A DNA stretch of 64,000 bases from Colimorpha sp045597945 (lineage in GTDB: Bacteria; Bacteroidota; Bacteroidia; Bacteroidales; P3), in NCBI GenBank assembly GCA_045597945.1, contig JAZLLD010000055.1:1-64000 (forward strand), given 5' to 3'. Positions 1 to 8,156 of this stretch are shown one piece after another. The position numbers were made by a program, and so were the translations under genes. The notes under the pieces were generated by a model that was given only the letters and a program-made list of their open reading frames with translations, had not been told where the DNA came from and searched no databases. Position 1 is the stretch's first letter. The number at the start of each line of letters is the position of its first letter.

Positions 1-1980
1 CACAATCTCCGCGAAGTTCTTGACGGCTGCATTGCTTATATCGACAATAACGATATCTCCATCGAGGAACTCATGGAGCATGTCAAGGCGCCCGACTTCC
101 CCGGCGGCGGCACCATTTATGGCTACAAAGGCGTGCAGGATGCCTACAGCACCGGCCGCGGCAGTGTGGTACTTCGTGCCGACTGCACCATCGAGGAAGA
201 CAACAAAGGCCGCAACATCATCGTGGCCCACTCCATTCCTTACGGCGTCAACAAGAGCGAGATGATCAAGCGCCAGGCTCAGCTTGTAAAAGAAGGCAAG
301 ATTGCCGGCATCACCGACATCCAGGACCACTCCGACAAGGAAGGTGTCCGTGTGGTTTACTACCTCCGCAACGATGTAGTTCCCAACGTCATCCTCAACA
401 AACTCTACAAGCTCTCCGAGCTCCAGAGCTCCTTCGCAGTCAACAACATCGCCCTTGTACATGGCCGCCCGCTCCTCCTCAACCTCAAAGACCTCATCCA
501 GAACTTCGTAGACCACCGCGAGGACGTTGTCACCCGCCGCACCCAGTTTGAGATGGCCGAGGCCGAGAAGCGTGCCCACCTTTTGGAAGGCTTCCTGCGT
601 GCAATCGACATCATCGACGAAATCATCCAGATGATCAAGCAGTCCAAGACCGCCGACGAGGCCAAGCAGAACCTCATCAACCGCTGGCAGTTCTCTGACC
701 TTCAGGCTGCCGCCATCGTTGAAATGCGTCTGCGCCAACTCACCGGACTCGAGCATCAGAAGCTCCAGGAAGAGTATGACGAAAAGATGCGCTTCATTGC
801 TCGTTGCCGCGAAATACTCAGCAACAAAAACGAGCTCTTCGGTGTCATCAAATCCGAACTCCTTGAAATCCGTGAGAAATACGGCGACGACCGTCGCACC
901 GCCATCAAATACGAGGCTTCCAACTTCCGCATCGAGGACACTATCCCCGACGACGAGGTTGTCATCACCATCTCCCACAAGGGCTATATCAAGCGCACCC
1001 TCCTCACCGAATACCGCGCCCAGACCCGTGGCGGCGTAGGCTCCAAGGGCAGCTCGGTCCGCAGCGAGGACTTCCTCGAACATATCTTCATGTGCACCAA
1101 CCACAACTACCTCCTCTTCTTCACCGAGAAAGGCCGCTGCTACTGGATGCGTGCATTCGAAGTACCCGAGGGCGAGAAGAACGCCAAGGGCCGCCCCATC
1201 CTCAACATGATCAACATCGAGCCCGACGACAAAGTCAAGGCCTATGTCAATGTTGAGAACCTCACCGATGCCGAATACCTTCAGAACCACTTCATTGTCA
1301 TGTGCACCAAGAATGGTATCATCAAGAAAACCTCTCTTGAAGCCTATTCTCGTCCCCGCACCAACGGCATCATCGCAGTCGGCATCCGCGAAGGCGACGA
1401 ACTCATCGATGCCTGCCTCACCGACGGCAAGAGCGAAATCCTCATCGCCTCCAAGAAAGGTAAAGTCATGCGCTGCGATGAAGAAGAATTCCGCGAAATG
1501 GGTCGTGGCGCTTCCGGCAACAAGGGTATCACTCTTGAACCCGAGAACGACTGCGTCATCGGCATGCTCACTTCCAACAACCCCGAGGAGAACATCCTTG
1601 TTGTCAGCGAAACAGGTGTTGGCAAGCGCACCGTACTGGATGAATACCGCAAGACCCACCGTGGCGGCAAGGGCGTTATGACCATGAAAGTCACCGAAAA
1701 GACTGGCGGCGTGATAGCTCTCATCAATGTCAACGACGAAGAAGACCTCATGATCATCAACCGCTCCGGCATCGTCATTAGAATGCGCGTTGCAGATGTC
1801 AAACTGGCACATCGCAACACCCAGGGTGTCAAACTCATCAACCTCCGTGGCAAAGACTTCATTGCCTCCATCACCAAGGTTCCTACCGACAATGAGGAAG
1901 AACATGCAGAAGTCGATAACACTGAAGTAGATGACAATCAGGACACTAACACCACTCCCGAAACTCCCGTAGAGGAATAG
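1..1980 (+). CDS. gyrA: DNA gyrase subunit A, 3' portion
   Basis: Subunit of the type II topoisomerase that introduces negative supercoils. The frame is open from base 1, so the 5' part lies outside the window; 659 residues remain. The first residues (HNLREVLDGCIAYIDN, then PDFPGGG and AYSTGRG) are the GyrA breakage-reunion domain after the catalytic tyrosine. Later come the coiled-coil arm and the C-terminal beta-pinwheel. The pinwheel carries a GyrA-box-like THRGGKG (about residue 552) and an earlier TRGGVG repeat, which favour GyrA over ParC. The tail is acidic, ending PETPVEE. Identification is by motif recognition. Confidence 0.95.
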   Translation, partial: HNLREVLDGCIAYIDNNDISIEELMEHVKAPDFPGGGTIYGYKGVQDAYSTGRGSVVLRADCTIEEDNKGRNIIVAHSIPYGVNKSEMIKRQAQLVKEGKIAGITDIQDHSDKEGVRVVYYLRNDVVPNVILNKLYKLSELQSSFAVNNIALVHGRPLLLNLKDLIQNFVDHREDVVTRRTQFEMAEAEKRAHLLEGFLRAIDIIDEIIQMIKQSKTADEAKQNLINRWQFSDLQAAAIVEMRLRQLTGLEHQKLQEEYDEKMRFIARCREILSNKNELFGVIKSELLEIREKYGDDRRTAIKYEASNFRIEDTIPDDEVVITISHKGYIKRTLLTEYRAQTRGGVGSKGSSVRSEDFLEHIFMCTNHNYLLFFTEKGRCYWMRAFEVPEGEKNAKGRPILNMINIEPDDKVKAYVNVENLTDAEYLQNHFIVMCTKNGIIKKTSLEAYSRPRTNGIIAVGIREGDELIDACLTDGKSEILIASKKGKVMRCDEEEFREMGRGASGNKGITLEPENDCVIGMLTSNNPEENILVVSETGVGKRTVLDEYRKTHRGGKGVMTMKVTEKTGGVIALINVNDEEDLMIINRSGIVIRMRVADVKLAHRNTQGVKLINLRGKDFIASITKVPTDNEEEHAEVDNTEVDDNQDTNTTPETPVEE

Positions 1981-2056
1981 GGGAGGGCCTCTGCAATAAA
2001 ATAATAAGGTATAATACTAAATAGAAAATCAAAACAACTAAACAAATAACACAACA

Positions 2057-3280
2057 ATGAAAAAAATCGCTTTAATGTTGACTCTCGCAGTCATCGGTTA
2101 CGCAGTAAGCGCACAGTCGTTGAACGTGTCTAGTGCTCGTGAAGCTCAGAATCGCGGTTACTACGACAAAGCCAAAAAACTCATTGACGCTGCTTGCGAA
2201 CACGAGCAGACCAAGAACGATGCCAAAACCTGGTACTATGCAGGTCTTATCTACAGCCAGATTGGTGGCGAGCAGGAGAAACCCAGATCCAAGTACAAAG
2301 ACCTCGATCCCGAGTGGCTGACCAAATGTAAAGATGCAGCACTCCGTTGCAAAGAACTCGATACCGATAAAGAATACGCCGAAGGTAACAATGCCATCCT
2401 CAACTACGTCGGTAACGGTTACTACAAAAAAGCCCTCGATTCCTTCCAGGCTCAAAACTGGGACGAATGCATGGCTCTTGGCGAAGAAGCCATCAAGATC
2501 TTCAACCAGACCGGCAGCAAGGAATTCGCTTCTCAGAGCTACATCCTCGTTGGTAAAGCCGCTATGAACGCCCACAACACCGAGGCTGTCAACAAATACT
2601 TCTCCACCCTCATCCGCTATCGCACCAAAGAAGAACTGGTCTACAACACCCTCTTCAGAAACTACAAAGCCGCTGGCGATACCAACGCAGCTATCGATGT
2701 TGCTCAGAAATATGCCAAGAACTGCCCCGAAGACTTCCACTCCAACATGATGCTGGCCGAAGCCTACATGCTGAAAGGCAACATGGAGCAGGGCAATGCC
2801 GAAATCCAGAAAGCTCTTGACAAGACCAAAGACCAACCCGAACTCCATGCTAACCTCTTGGCAGCTGCAGGTGCTACCTACGAGAGTGTCAACGACTTCG
2901 CCAACGCAGAATCTCGCTACGTCGAGTCCCTCAACACTCTGCCCAACCAGTTCCTCGCAAACTTCGGTCTTGGCAAAATGCTCTACAACCGCGCTGTTGA
3001 CAAACTGACTGAAGCTAACAATGTTCCCCCAGACGATGAGACCGGCCTCTACGACAAATTCCTCGACGAGTCCAAAGACTTCTTCCGCCAGTCCATCCCT
3101 TACTTCACCAACGCAATTGCCTTCATCGACAACCTCAGTGCTGAAGGCCAGGGTGCACAGCGTCAGAACCTCTTCAACTGCCTCAACGCATTGAACACCG
3201 TTTACGCACGTCTTGAGATGTATGACGAACTCAAACCCATCAAGGCTCGCATCGAAGAGCTCACCAAGGCTGCTCACTAA
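2057..3280 (+). CDS. secreted tetratricopeptide-repeat protein
   Basis: A 407-residue protein with a signal peptide (residues 1-19, cleavage near VSA-QS), so it is exported to the periplasm. The rest is helical with several TPR-like helix pairs (for example WYYAGLIYSQIGG, SQSYILVGKAAMNA, MMLAEAYMLKGNMEQG), expected to be a protein-protein scaffold. It lies 76 bases after gyrA and ends at a strong terminator, so it may be cotranscribed with gyrA. No enzymatic motif is visible and the partner is unknown. Confidence 0.85.
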   Translation: MKKIALMLTLAVIGYAVSAQSLNVSSAREAQNRGYYDKAKKLIDAACEHEQTKNDAKTWYYAGLIYSQIGGEQEKPRSKYKDLDPEWLTKCKDAALRCKELDTDKEYAEGNNAILNYVGNGYYKKALDSFQAQNWDECMALGEEAIKIFNQTGSKEFASQSYILVGKAAMNAHNTEAVNKYFSTLIRYRTKEELVYNTLFRNYKAAGDTNAAIDVAQKYAKNCPEDFHSNMMLAEAYMLKGNMEQGNAEIQKALDKTKDQPELHANLLAAAGATYESVNDFANAESRYVESLNTLPNQFLANFGLGKMLYNRAVDKLTEANNVPPDDETGLYDKFLDESKDFFRQSIPYFTNAIAFIDNLSAEGQGAQRQNLFNCLNALNTVYARLEMYDELKPIKARIEELTKAAH

Positions 3281-3302
3281 TCGACCTTTTTAAAATCTAA
3301 TA

Positions 3303-3340
3303 ATAAGGCCGCCCATCATCGGGCGGCCTTATCATTTTCG
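3303..3340 (+). terminator. intrinsic terminator after the TPR gene
   Basis: A perfect 12-bp stem (3303-3314 with 3321-3332, core GGCCGCCC/GGGCGGCC) with loop ATCATC, followed by a T-rich stretch, 22 bases after the stop codon. Confidence 0.9.
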
Positions 3341-3344
3341 TTTT

Positions 3345-3745
3345 AAGCCCATCAAAAGCGAATATAACAGAAACTAGACTCAAAATATTCCATACAGAAA
3401 ATACCACTACTTAACATAACGTAAATACTCGTAAACAAGAATCTGCGAAATAACAACCTCACGAGAATCGCTTAAACACTACAAGCCTGAGTCGTTGACT
3501 TGAATATCAAAAACTGGAGACAACTGAAATACTACACAAACAAGACGGCAAACCCGAGGTAATGCATGTTGAAGATAAGGAATTTTCTAGTTTGATTTAG
3601 AACTGTTTTTCAATGATTCAACAGCGGCAGCCCTAGATCATTTCACTCAAAATATTATTATGGCAATGTCGCCACCAAAAAACACTCAAAAAATTCTCAT
3701 CTAAAACTGTTAATAATGGCTCTAGTCCTTGGCGTGGTTCTAATT
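3345..3745. other. intergenic stretch without a recognisable gene
   Basis: About 400 bases of AT-rich DNA between the gyrA-operon terminator and a repeat cluster. I see no convincing open frame, tRNA or terminator here. Confidence 0.5.
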
Positions 3746-3750
3746 TTGGA

Positions 3751-4002
3751 TTTTACATTTTACATTTATTGCTATCCGGCTTGTTTTCAGCATAATACGA
3801 ATGAGAAAATGTAAAATTTACATTTTTGGATAACAAGACAAAATAAAGTTAAAATGTAAAATGTGTATTACATGTAAAATTTACAAAATCAGCATGAAAT
3901 CAATTGATAACTAGCTATTTGACGCAAAATGTAAAATGTAAAATCCATTTTTAAACATTACCTGACCCAATCCCACAGTTTTTACTGAGGGCATTTTACA
4001 TT
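3751..4002. repeat. AT-rich cluster of TGTAAAA units in both orientations
   Basis: The word ATGTAAAAT (or its complement ATTTTACAT) recurs many times. Examples are TTTTACATTTTACATTT at 3751, AAAATGTAAAATTTACATTT from 3806, AAAATGTAAAATG from 3851, ATGTAAAATTTACA from 3872, CAAAATGTAAAATGTAAAAT near 3925, and CATTTTACATTT near 3992. Units repeat with a 7-base step and also form inverted pairs. No gene overlaps. Confidence 0.75.
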
Positions 4003-4030
4003 TCCATGCAGTCCACAAATTCGACTTTTG

Positions 4031-4120
4031 CACCTCCACTTCACCCTCGCTCTACCTTCGCTCTGCCTTCGCTCCTATGGACGGGTCTAGAACGGGTCTT
4101 CAACGGGCCTTCAACGGGAG
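4031..4120. repeat. GC-rich 11-bp-period tandem array
   Basis: Two blocks of consecutive 11-base units. First block: CACCTCCACTT, CACCCTCGCTC, TACCTTCGCTC, TGCCTTCGCTC (4031-4074). After a 6-base spacer, second block: ACGGGTCTAGA, ACGGGTCTTCA, ACGGGCCTTCA and a partial ACGGGAGTGA (from 4081). The period is not a multiple of three, which argues against a coding origin. Confidence 0.8.
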
Positions 4121-4149
4121 TGAAATGAAACCAAATTTTTCGGCAATCA

Positions 4150-4479
4150 CTAAATTTCCGTGTATTTCTTTGCCGATCCTTTGGCTTTATCCACTGGATA
4201 TTTTTCGGCATTTCGAGCAATCTTGGCCAGACAAATGTCCTTGACATCCAGATTGTATTTCATGGCAATGTGGAACGCATAATTAAAAACATCGGCCAAT
4301 TCCTCCTTCACCTTATCCAGGTCCACATCCTCGGCCGACTTCCACAAAAAAGCCTCATTCAGTTCGGCGGCCTCGATACTCAAGGCCAACGCCAAATTCT
4401 TGCCATCATGGAACTGTTCCCAATCTCGCTCATCCGTAAAACGGCGCAAAGCTGCCATAACCTCTTCAATCTCAGTCAT
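4150..4479 (-). CDS. MazG-like nucleotide pyrophosphohydrolase (dCTPase/RS21-C6 type)
   Basis: A 109-residue all-alpha NTP pyrophosphatase. It is expected to hydrolyse (d)NTPs to monophosphate and pyrophosphate with Mg2+, as house-cleaning or to lower nucleotide pools. The N-terminal block RDFTDERDW-like region (RFTDERDWEQFHDGKN), then LALSIEAAELNEAF, supplies the E-x-x-E metal site, and KEELADVFNY supplies the second ExxD motif. The C-terminal NAEKYPVDKAKGSAKKYTE is typical of the family. It has its own promoter (4537-4544) and lies downstream of the restriction-like operon on the same strand. Substrate preference is not readable. Confidence 0.88.
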   Translation of the reverse strand: MTEIEEVMAALRRFTDERDWEQFHDGKNLALALSIEAAELNEAFLWKSAEDVDLDKVKEELADVFNYAFHIAMKYNLDVKDICLAKIARNAEKYPVDKAKGSAKKYTEI

Positions 4480-4536
4480 AATACTAAATACTAAATTTAC
4501 GATTATCCTTAAATCCTGCTATTTAATTTGTTTCTG

Positions 4537-4544
4537 CAAAAATA
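4537..4544 (-). promoter_or_regulatory. -7 element for the MazG-like gene
   Basis: Minus-strand TATTTTTG (TAnnTTTG consensus) with a TTTG 19 bases upstream, matching the Bacteroidetes -33/-7 layout. It is 58 bases before the start codon. Confidence 0.65.
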
Positions 4545-4644
4545 CGAAAAGTAAATGAACTACCAAAATCAAAAAACATTTTTTAAGAAATTTTCTTCTT
4601 TATTATGAAACTGCTGAAAACAAATTTTATAGATTACCGATATA

Positions 4645-5877
4645 TTATTCCAAACCAATCGATTTCTTCTTATTCAAATGCTCCAGAACCTTTCCAAGAT
4701 GATATTCAACTACTTTGTTTTCAGCATCATAAACAATATCTGTTATTTGGATTAGCGCGGTTTCTCTATCCGTTGCATATCCCACCCCCAGGCGCAAAAT
4801 ATCGTATGGTCGCAAATATCGCTTGCCATCAGCCGGGTCTAAATATGTATATCTGCTAATTGTGGTTTGTTTCAATTCTCTGTATTCCACCTTCTTCTCT
4901 CCGCTGATAATTGCATCAAAATACACCCTTTCAATCGGCAATGTTAAAACCTTGAATCCTGTCAAATCGAAAGACGACCTCTCCCCTATTACAACACGTT
5001 CCAAACACTGCAATTTGCTGTTATACATATAGTTCACTATACTCCTATCCACAATCTTCTTCACAATCAAGTTTATCACCTTCAGCGGCACCACATACCA
5101 TTCCTTAGGTTCATGCTCCACACCTTTCGTGTCCTTAACTCTTACATGAAATCTAGCTTCCTCTAACACCTGATGTATCAGATTTTCAAGCGTATGCGAA
5201 TTCATATTCACCACCTTATATGTAGCCACAACCTCCACACCAGCCATCAGATATGTAGGATCATTCTCAGCATTGGCAATCCTTTCCTCCACAGTATTGG
5301 TAGTAAATCCTATCTTATATAAATCTGCCTGACTAGCAATGGCCGCATCTTCCGACAGCGATTTCAGCACATATATGTACCCCGTAATCTCGTCACTTTT
5401 TGTCAATTCAGAATTCTTTGTAAGCGAATCGCTTTGCTCTTCTTCTGTCTGGGTAATAATATAGCCGTTCAGCGACACATTCTTTCTCAGTGTCGACAAA
5501 TATTCATCTTGCTCTGTTCCATTCTCATAAATACACCGTGTCCTAGCATTTCGCATACCATTCGAACCTTTTGAATACTCGCCTATTCGTTCCAAATAAA
5601 CAATAGTTCCGTCAACCACATAGAAATTGCCCTCTGAGAAATTCTCCGATTTTCCCGACTTCAGCAAAATGCGCTTCCCATCCTTCAGCTCCTGCCTTAC
5701 TTTGGCAAACAAAGGCTCATAATCCTCAAAGTTCTCACAACGAACTCTTTGTGCCACATGGTCAGCCTTCTTTTTTGCCGACTTAGCCTTCTGCATATCT
5801 TCCGGAACATCAAATAGGCTAGCCATAGTTTCGTCTATTTCCAATAGCGGATCGTTCAAAATGTCGTCTAGATTCAT
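4645..5877 (-). CDS. GIY-YIG nuclease (T5orf172-like) with C-terminal ASCH-like domain
   Basis: A 410-residue putative endonuclease, last gene of the methyltransferase-helicase operon. Residues about 45-135 match the N-terminal region seen in GIY-YIG family proteins of such loci (CENFEDYEPLF, GNFYVVDGTIVYLERIGE, RTRCIYENGTE). Residues about 166-265 form the GIY-YIG fold: GYIYVL, then LYKIGFT, an arginine in VEERI, and a conserved glutamate in HTLENLIH. Residues about 308-400 (LTLPIERVYFDAIISGEKKVEYR) look like an ASCH domain, a possible nucleic-acid-binding fold. It starts 2 bases after the stop of the 84-residue ORF, in another frame. Relatives usually carry that ORF's sequence as their own N-terminus. 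It may be the nuclease acting with the methyltransferase; this is inference. Confidence 0.8.
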   Translation of the reverse strand: MNLDDILNDPLLEIDETMASLFDVPEDMQKAKSAKKKADHVAQRVRCENFEDYEPLFAKVRQELKDGKRILLKSGKSENFSEGNFYVVDGTIVYLERIGEYSKGSNGMRNARTRCIYENGTEQDEYLSTLRKNVSLNGYIITQTEEEQSDSLTKNSELTKSDEITGYIYVLKSLSEDAAIASQADLYKIGFTTNTVEERIANAENDPTYLMAGVEVVATYKVVNMNSHTLENLIHQVLEEARFHVRVKDTKGVEHEPKEWYVVPLKVINLIVKKIVDRSIVNYMYNSKLQCLERVVIGERSSFDLTGFKVLTLPIERVYFDAIISGEKKVEYRELKQTTISRYTYLDPADGKRYLRPYDILRLGVGYATDRETALIQITDIVYDAENKVVEYHLGKVLEHLNKKKSIGLE

Positions 5878-5879
5878 AT

Positions 5880-6134
5880 CTACAAAATATTACTCGTGTC
5901 GTAAGGTTCCAACAATTCTTTTTCTTTGCGCAAAGCCGCCAATGCTCTGCACAGCATCTTCTCAGCCAAGTCGCCGTTGGCTTGTGGCTCTCTTCCATGC
6001 GCTGCAATCCAGTCTGCCACCTCCTGCAACTTCTGCACCTTGCGGTCGTCAGCCGTCATCGGTTGCGGCTTCAACTTCACATCCGCCAGCAGCGGATCGT
6101 CAAATATTTCCAACAATTCTTTCGGCCAATCCAT
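5880..6134 (-). CDS. small ORF, likely detached N-terminal domain of the GIY-YIG protein
   Basis: 84 residues. The segment LQEVADWIAAHGREPQANGDLAEKML...ALAALR followed by LLEPYDTSNIL resembles what I recall at the N-terminus of full-length GIY-YIG/T5orf172 proteins (a short helical 'W-I-HGR-P' module). Its start shares the A of the helicase stop (TAATG), and its stop lies 2 bases before the next ATG, so all three should be translationally coupled. Either the gene is naturally split or a frameshift has separated the domain; the sequence alone cannot tell. No catalytic motif. Confidence 0.7.
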   Translation of the reverse strand: MDWPKELLEIFDDPLLADVKLKPQPMTADDRKVQKLQEVADWIAAHGREPQANGDLAEKMLCRALAALRKEKELLEPYDTSNIL

Positions 6135-8152
6135 TACAATTCATCATTATAGTCCAACCCCTTCAATCTTCTCAACTTCAAGTTTACAAGTTTCTGGAAG
6201 GCTGCCGCCAACTCCCTCACCTTGGGGTCGGGGTCGTCAGCCGATGGCTTTTGGCCATCATGCTCTTCCAAATATTTCTTATAAGGTCCTTGAAACAACA
6301 TCACGGCCTGCTCCATCGTCATATCTATCTTCATCTCTGCCAAGGTGTCCTGAATCACTCTCAGCACCTCGGCATCCACATTCTTCGACACAATCTCGTA
6401 TGCCCGCTGGAATGGATTGATAGACTCTATCAAGTTGATATGCAGCTTGCTCAAGTCAATCATTCGGTTCGTCAGTTTCAGGAATCTGTTGCCTTCGCTT
6501 TCCGTGTCCTCGCCATTACCAAATTTGCTCACATCAATGGCATTGCCGTCCTTATCCACCACCTCATTGCTCTTGAACAGAATATTCAGCATTGTCCTAT
6601 GCGACACGGCTTCCACATCATCATCCGTCAGCTCAGGGTATGTCTCCCTCACAATCTTAGGAATCAACACCTTAGTTATCGTCTCTGCGGTAGTGTTCCC
6701 ACTGATGGCCTTCTGTATATGCACATCCTGCAATATTGTAGCCGTCAGGTCATCCAGTTGCTCATCCACAATTTGCTTAGCCTTCACGCTTCCCAGCGGC
6801 TTCAATCCTTCAACCACTACCGTCCTTACCACGTCCATACCTTCCAGCACCTTAATACCTTCTAGCTTAGTATGGAAATGCCACTGTGGTGCCATCACTT
6901 GCTCCATAAGCAGCGACGCTGTGATAGCTTTCAAAAAGTCGTTCACCGCCACCTTCACATCCGGCTGTTCGGCATCAGGCATGGCAATCATATTCACAAA
7001 CCTTGCTGTGCTCTTGCCTTCGCAGTCGCGTGTGCACCTTCCGATAATCTGCACAATCTCTGTCAGCGAACCCCTCACGCCTATGGTCAGACACATCTCA
7101 CACCATGCCCAGTCGAAACCCTCTTTGGCAGTTCCTAGGGCAATAATGATGTCCATGTCCTCAGCCCGGGTCATGTTTTGCAGATAGCCATACACATGAT
7201 TCCTCACCTCTGGCGCATCTTCCACCAAGTCAGCCACTTTCAGCACCCTGCCGTCAGGTGTTCGCATCTCGTAAATACCATTATCCCTCCTCACCTCCGT
7301 ACCTATATAGGCCATAATGTCGGCCACCTCTTGATATTTCGACCCCGTGCTGGCTCGGCTATTCACACTCGGAATATGGATGATAGTCTTCTTCGTAGTG
7401 TCAAGCACCTCGCCTATATGGTCCAAATACGAACCCGAATAGAAATGATAGCCCAAAACCAAGTTTTTCAAATATTTATAGCCGTTCAACTGCTGATAGT
7501 AGTTGTATGTCACCGGGGTAAATCTGGCCTCGTCCTCTGCCCGCAGCACAGGCACACCGTCGCCTCGGAAATACGAACCAGTCATGGCCACGATATGCGC
7601 CGTCGAATTGTTCATCACCCTTCTCACAATCTCGCCCAATCCGCTTTCAGCATCGGCACTCGTGTGGTGGAACTCATCTATGGCCAATAAACAGTTGTCA
7701 AACCGATTATCGTCTATCATCTTCATACCGTTGCGCAGCGTGGCATGAGCGCATATCAAAATCCTCTCTTGGCAATCATCGCGCATAAACTCGCAGAATC
7801 GGCCGGCCTTGTCGGTCTCATTCTCTACATCGCATAGATTAAAGTATGGCTTCACTTTCCAATCGTCAAAGAAGCCAAAATCTGTTAGTTGCGTATCTTT
7901 AAACGAGCGACCAATACTCTTTTCCGGCACAGCCACCACCACCTTTTTCAGCCCCTGATTTCTCAGCTTGTCCAAAGCTATAAACATCAGTGCGCGACTC
8001 TTGCCGCTGGCGGGGGGCGCTTTGATTAGCAGAAAACGTTCGTTGCGCTGGGCGTAGGCCTTGGCCTGCATCTCGCGCATACCCAGTTCGTTGGTCAAAC
8101 TGCTGCTCCCTTTTTGCGAATAGTTCACTTGTATAGTCAGATTATCTTTCAT
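6134..8152 (-). CDS. SF2 DEAD/DEAH-box helicase of restriction-like operon
   Basis: 672 residues. Walker A is APPASGKS (45-52), Walker B is DEFH (159-162), motif III is TGSYF (191-195), and motif VI is QIIGRCTRD (368-376), so an ATP-driven nucleic-acid translocase or helicase is expected. The ATPase core fills the first 400 residues. The C-terminal 270 residues are mostly helical and have no domain I recognise. It follows the methyltransferase by 4 bases and overlaps the next ORF by 1 base. By analogy with type I/III restriction it could move DNA for the GIY-YIG nuclease. That role is inferred from context. Confidence 0.88.
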   Translation of the reverse strand: MKDNLTIQVNYSQKGSSSLTNELGMREMQAKAYAQRNERFLLIKAPPASGKSRALMFIALDKLRNQGLKKVVVAVPEKSIGRSFKDTQLTDFGFFDDWKVKPYFNLCDVENETDKAGRFCEFMRDDCQERILICAHATLRNGMKMIDDNRFDNCLLAIDEFHHTSADAESGLGEIVRRVMNNSTAHIVAMTGSYFRGDGVPVLRAEDEARFTPVTYNYYQQLNGYKYLKNLVLGYHFYSGSYLDHIGEVLDTTKKTIIHIPSVNSRASTGSKYQEVADIMAYIGTEVRRDNGIYEMRTPDGRVLKVADLVEDAPEVRNHVYGYLQNMTRAEDMDIIIALGTAKEGFDWAWCEMCLTIGVRGSLTEIVQIIGRCTRDCEGKSTARFVNMIAMPDAEQPDVKVAVNDFLKAITASLLMEQVMAPQWHFHTKLEGIKVLEGMDVVRTVVVEGLKPLGSVKAKQIVDEQLDDLTATILQDVHIQKAISGNTTAETITKVLIPKIVRETYPELTDDDVEAVSHRTMLNILFKSNEVVDKDGNAIDVSKFGNGEDTESEGNRFLKLTNRMIDLSKLHINLIESINPFQRAYEIVSKNVDAEVLRVIQDTLAEMKIDMTMEQAVMLFQGPYKKYLEEHDGQKPSADDPDPKVRELAAAFQKLVNLKLRRLKGLDYNDEL

Positions 8153-8156
8153 AATA

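Noticed and set aside
2072..3277. Open frame of 401 codons opposite the TPR gene
   Set aside because: Antisense shadow caused by biased codons; no signal or domain.
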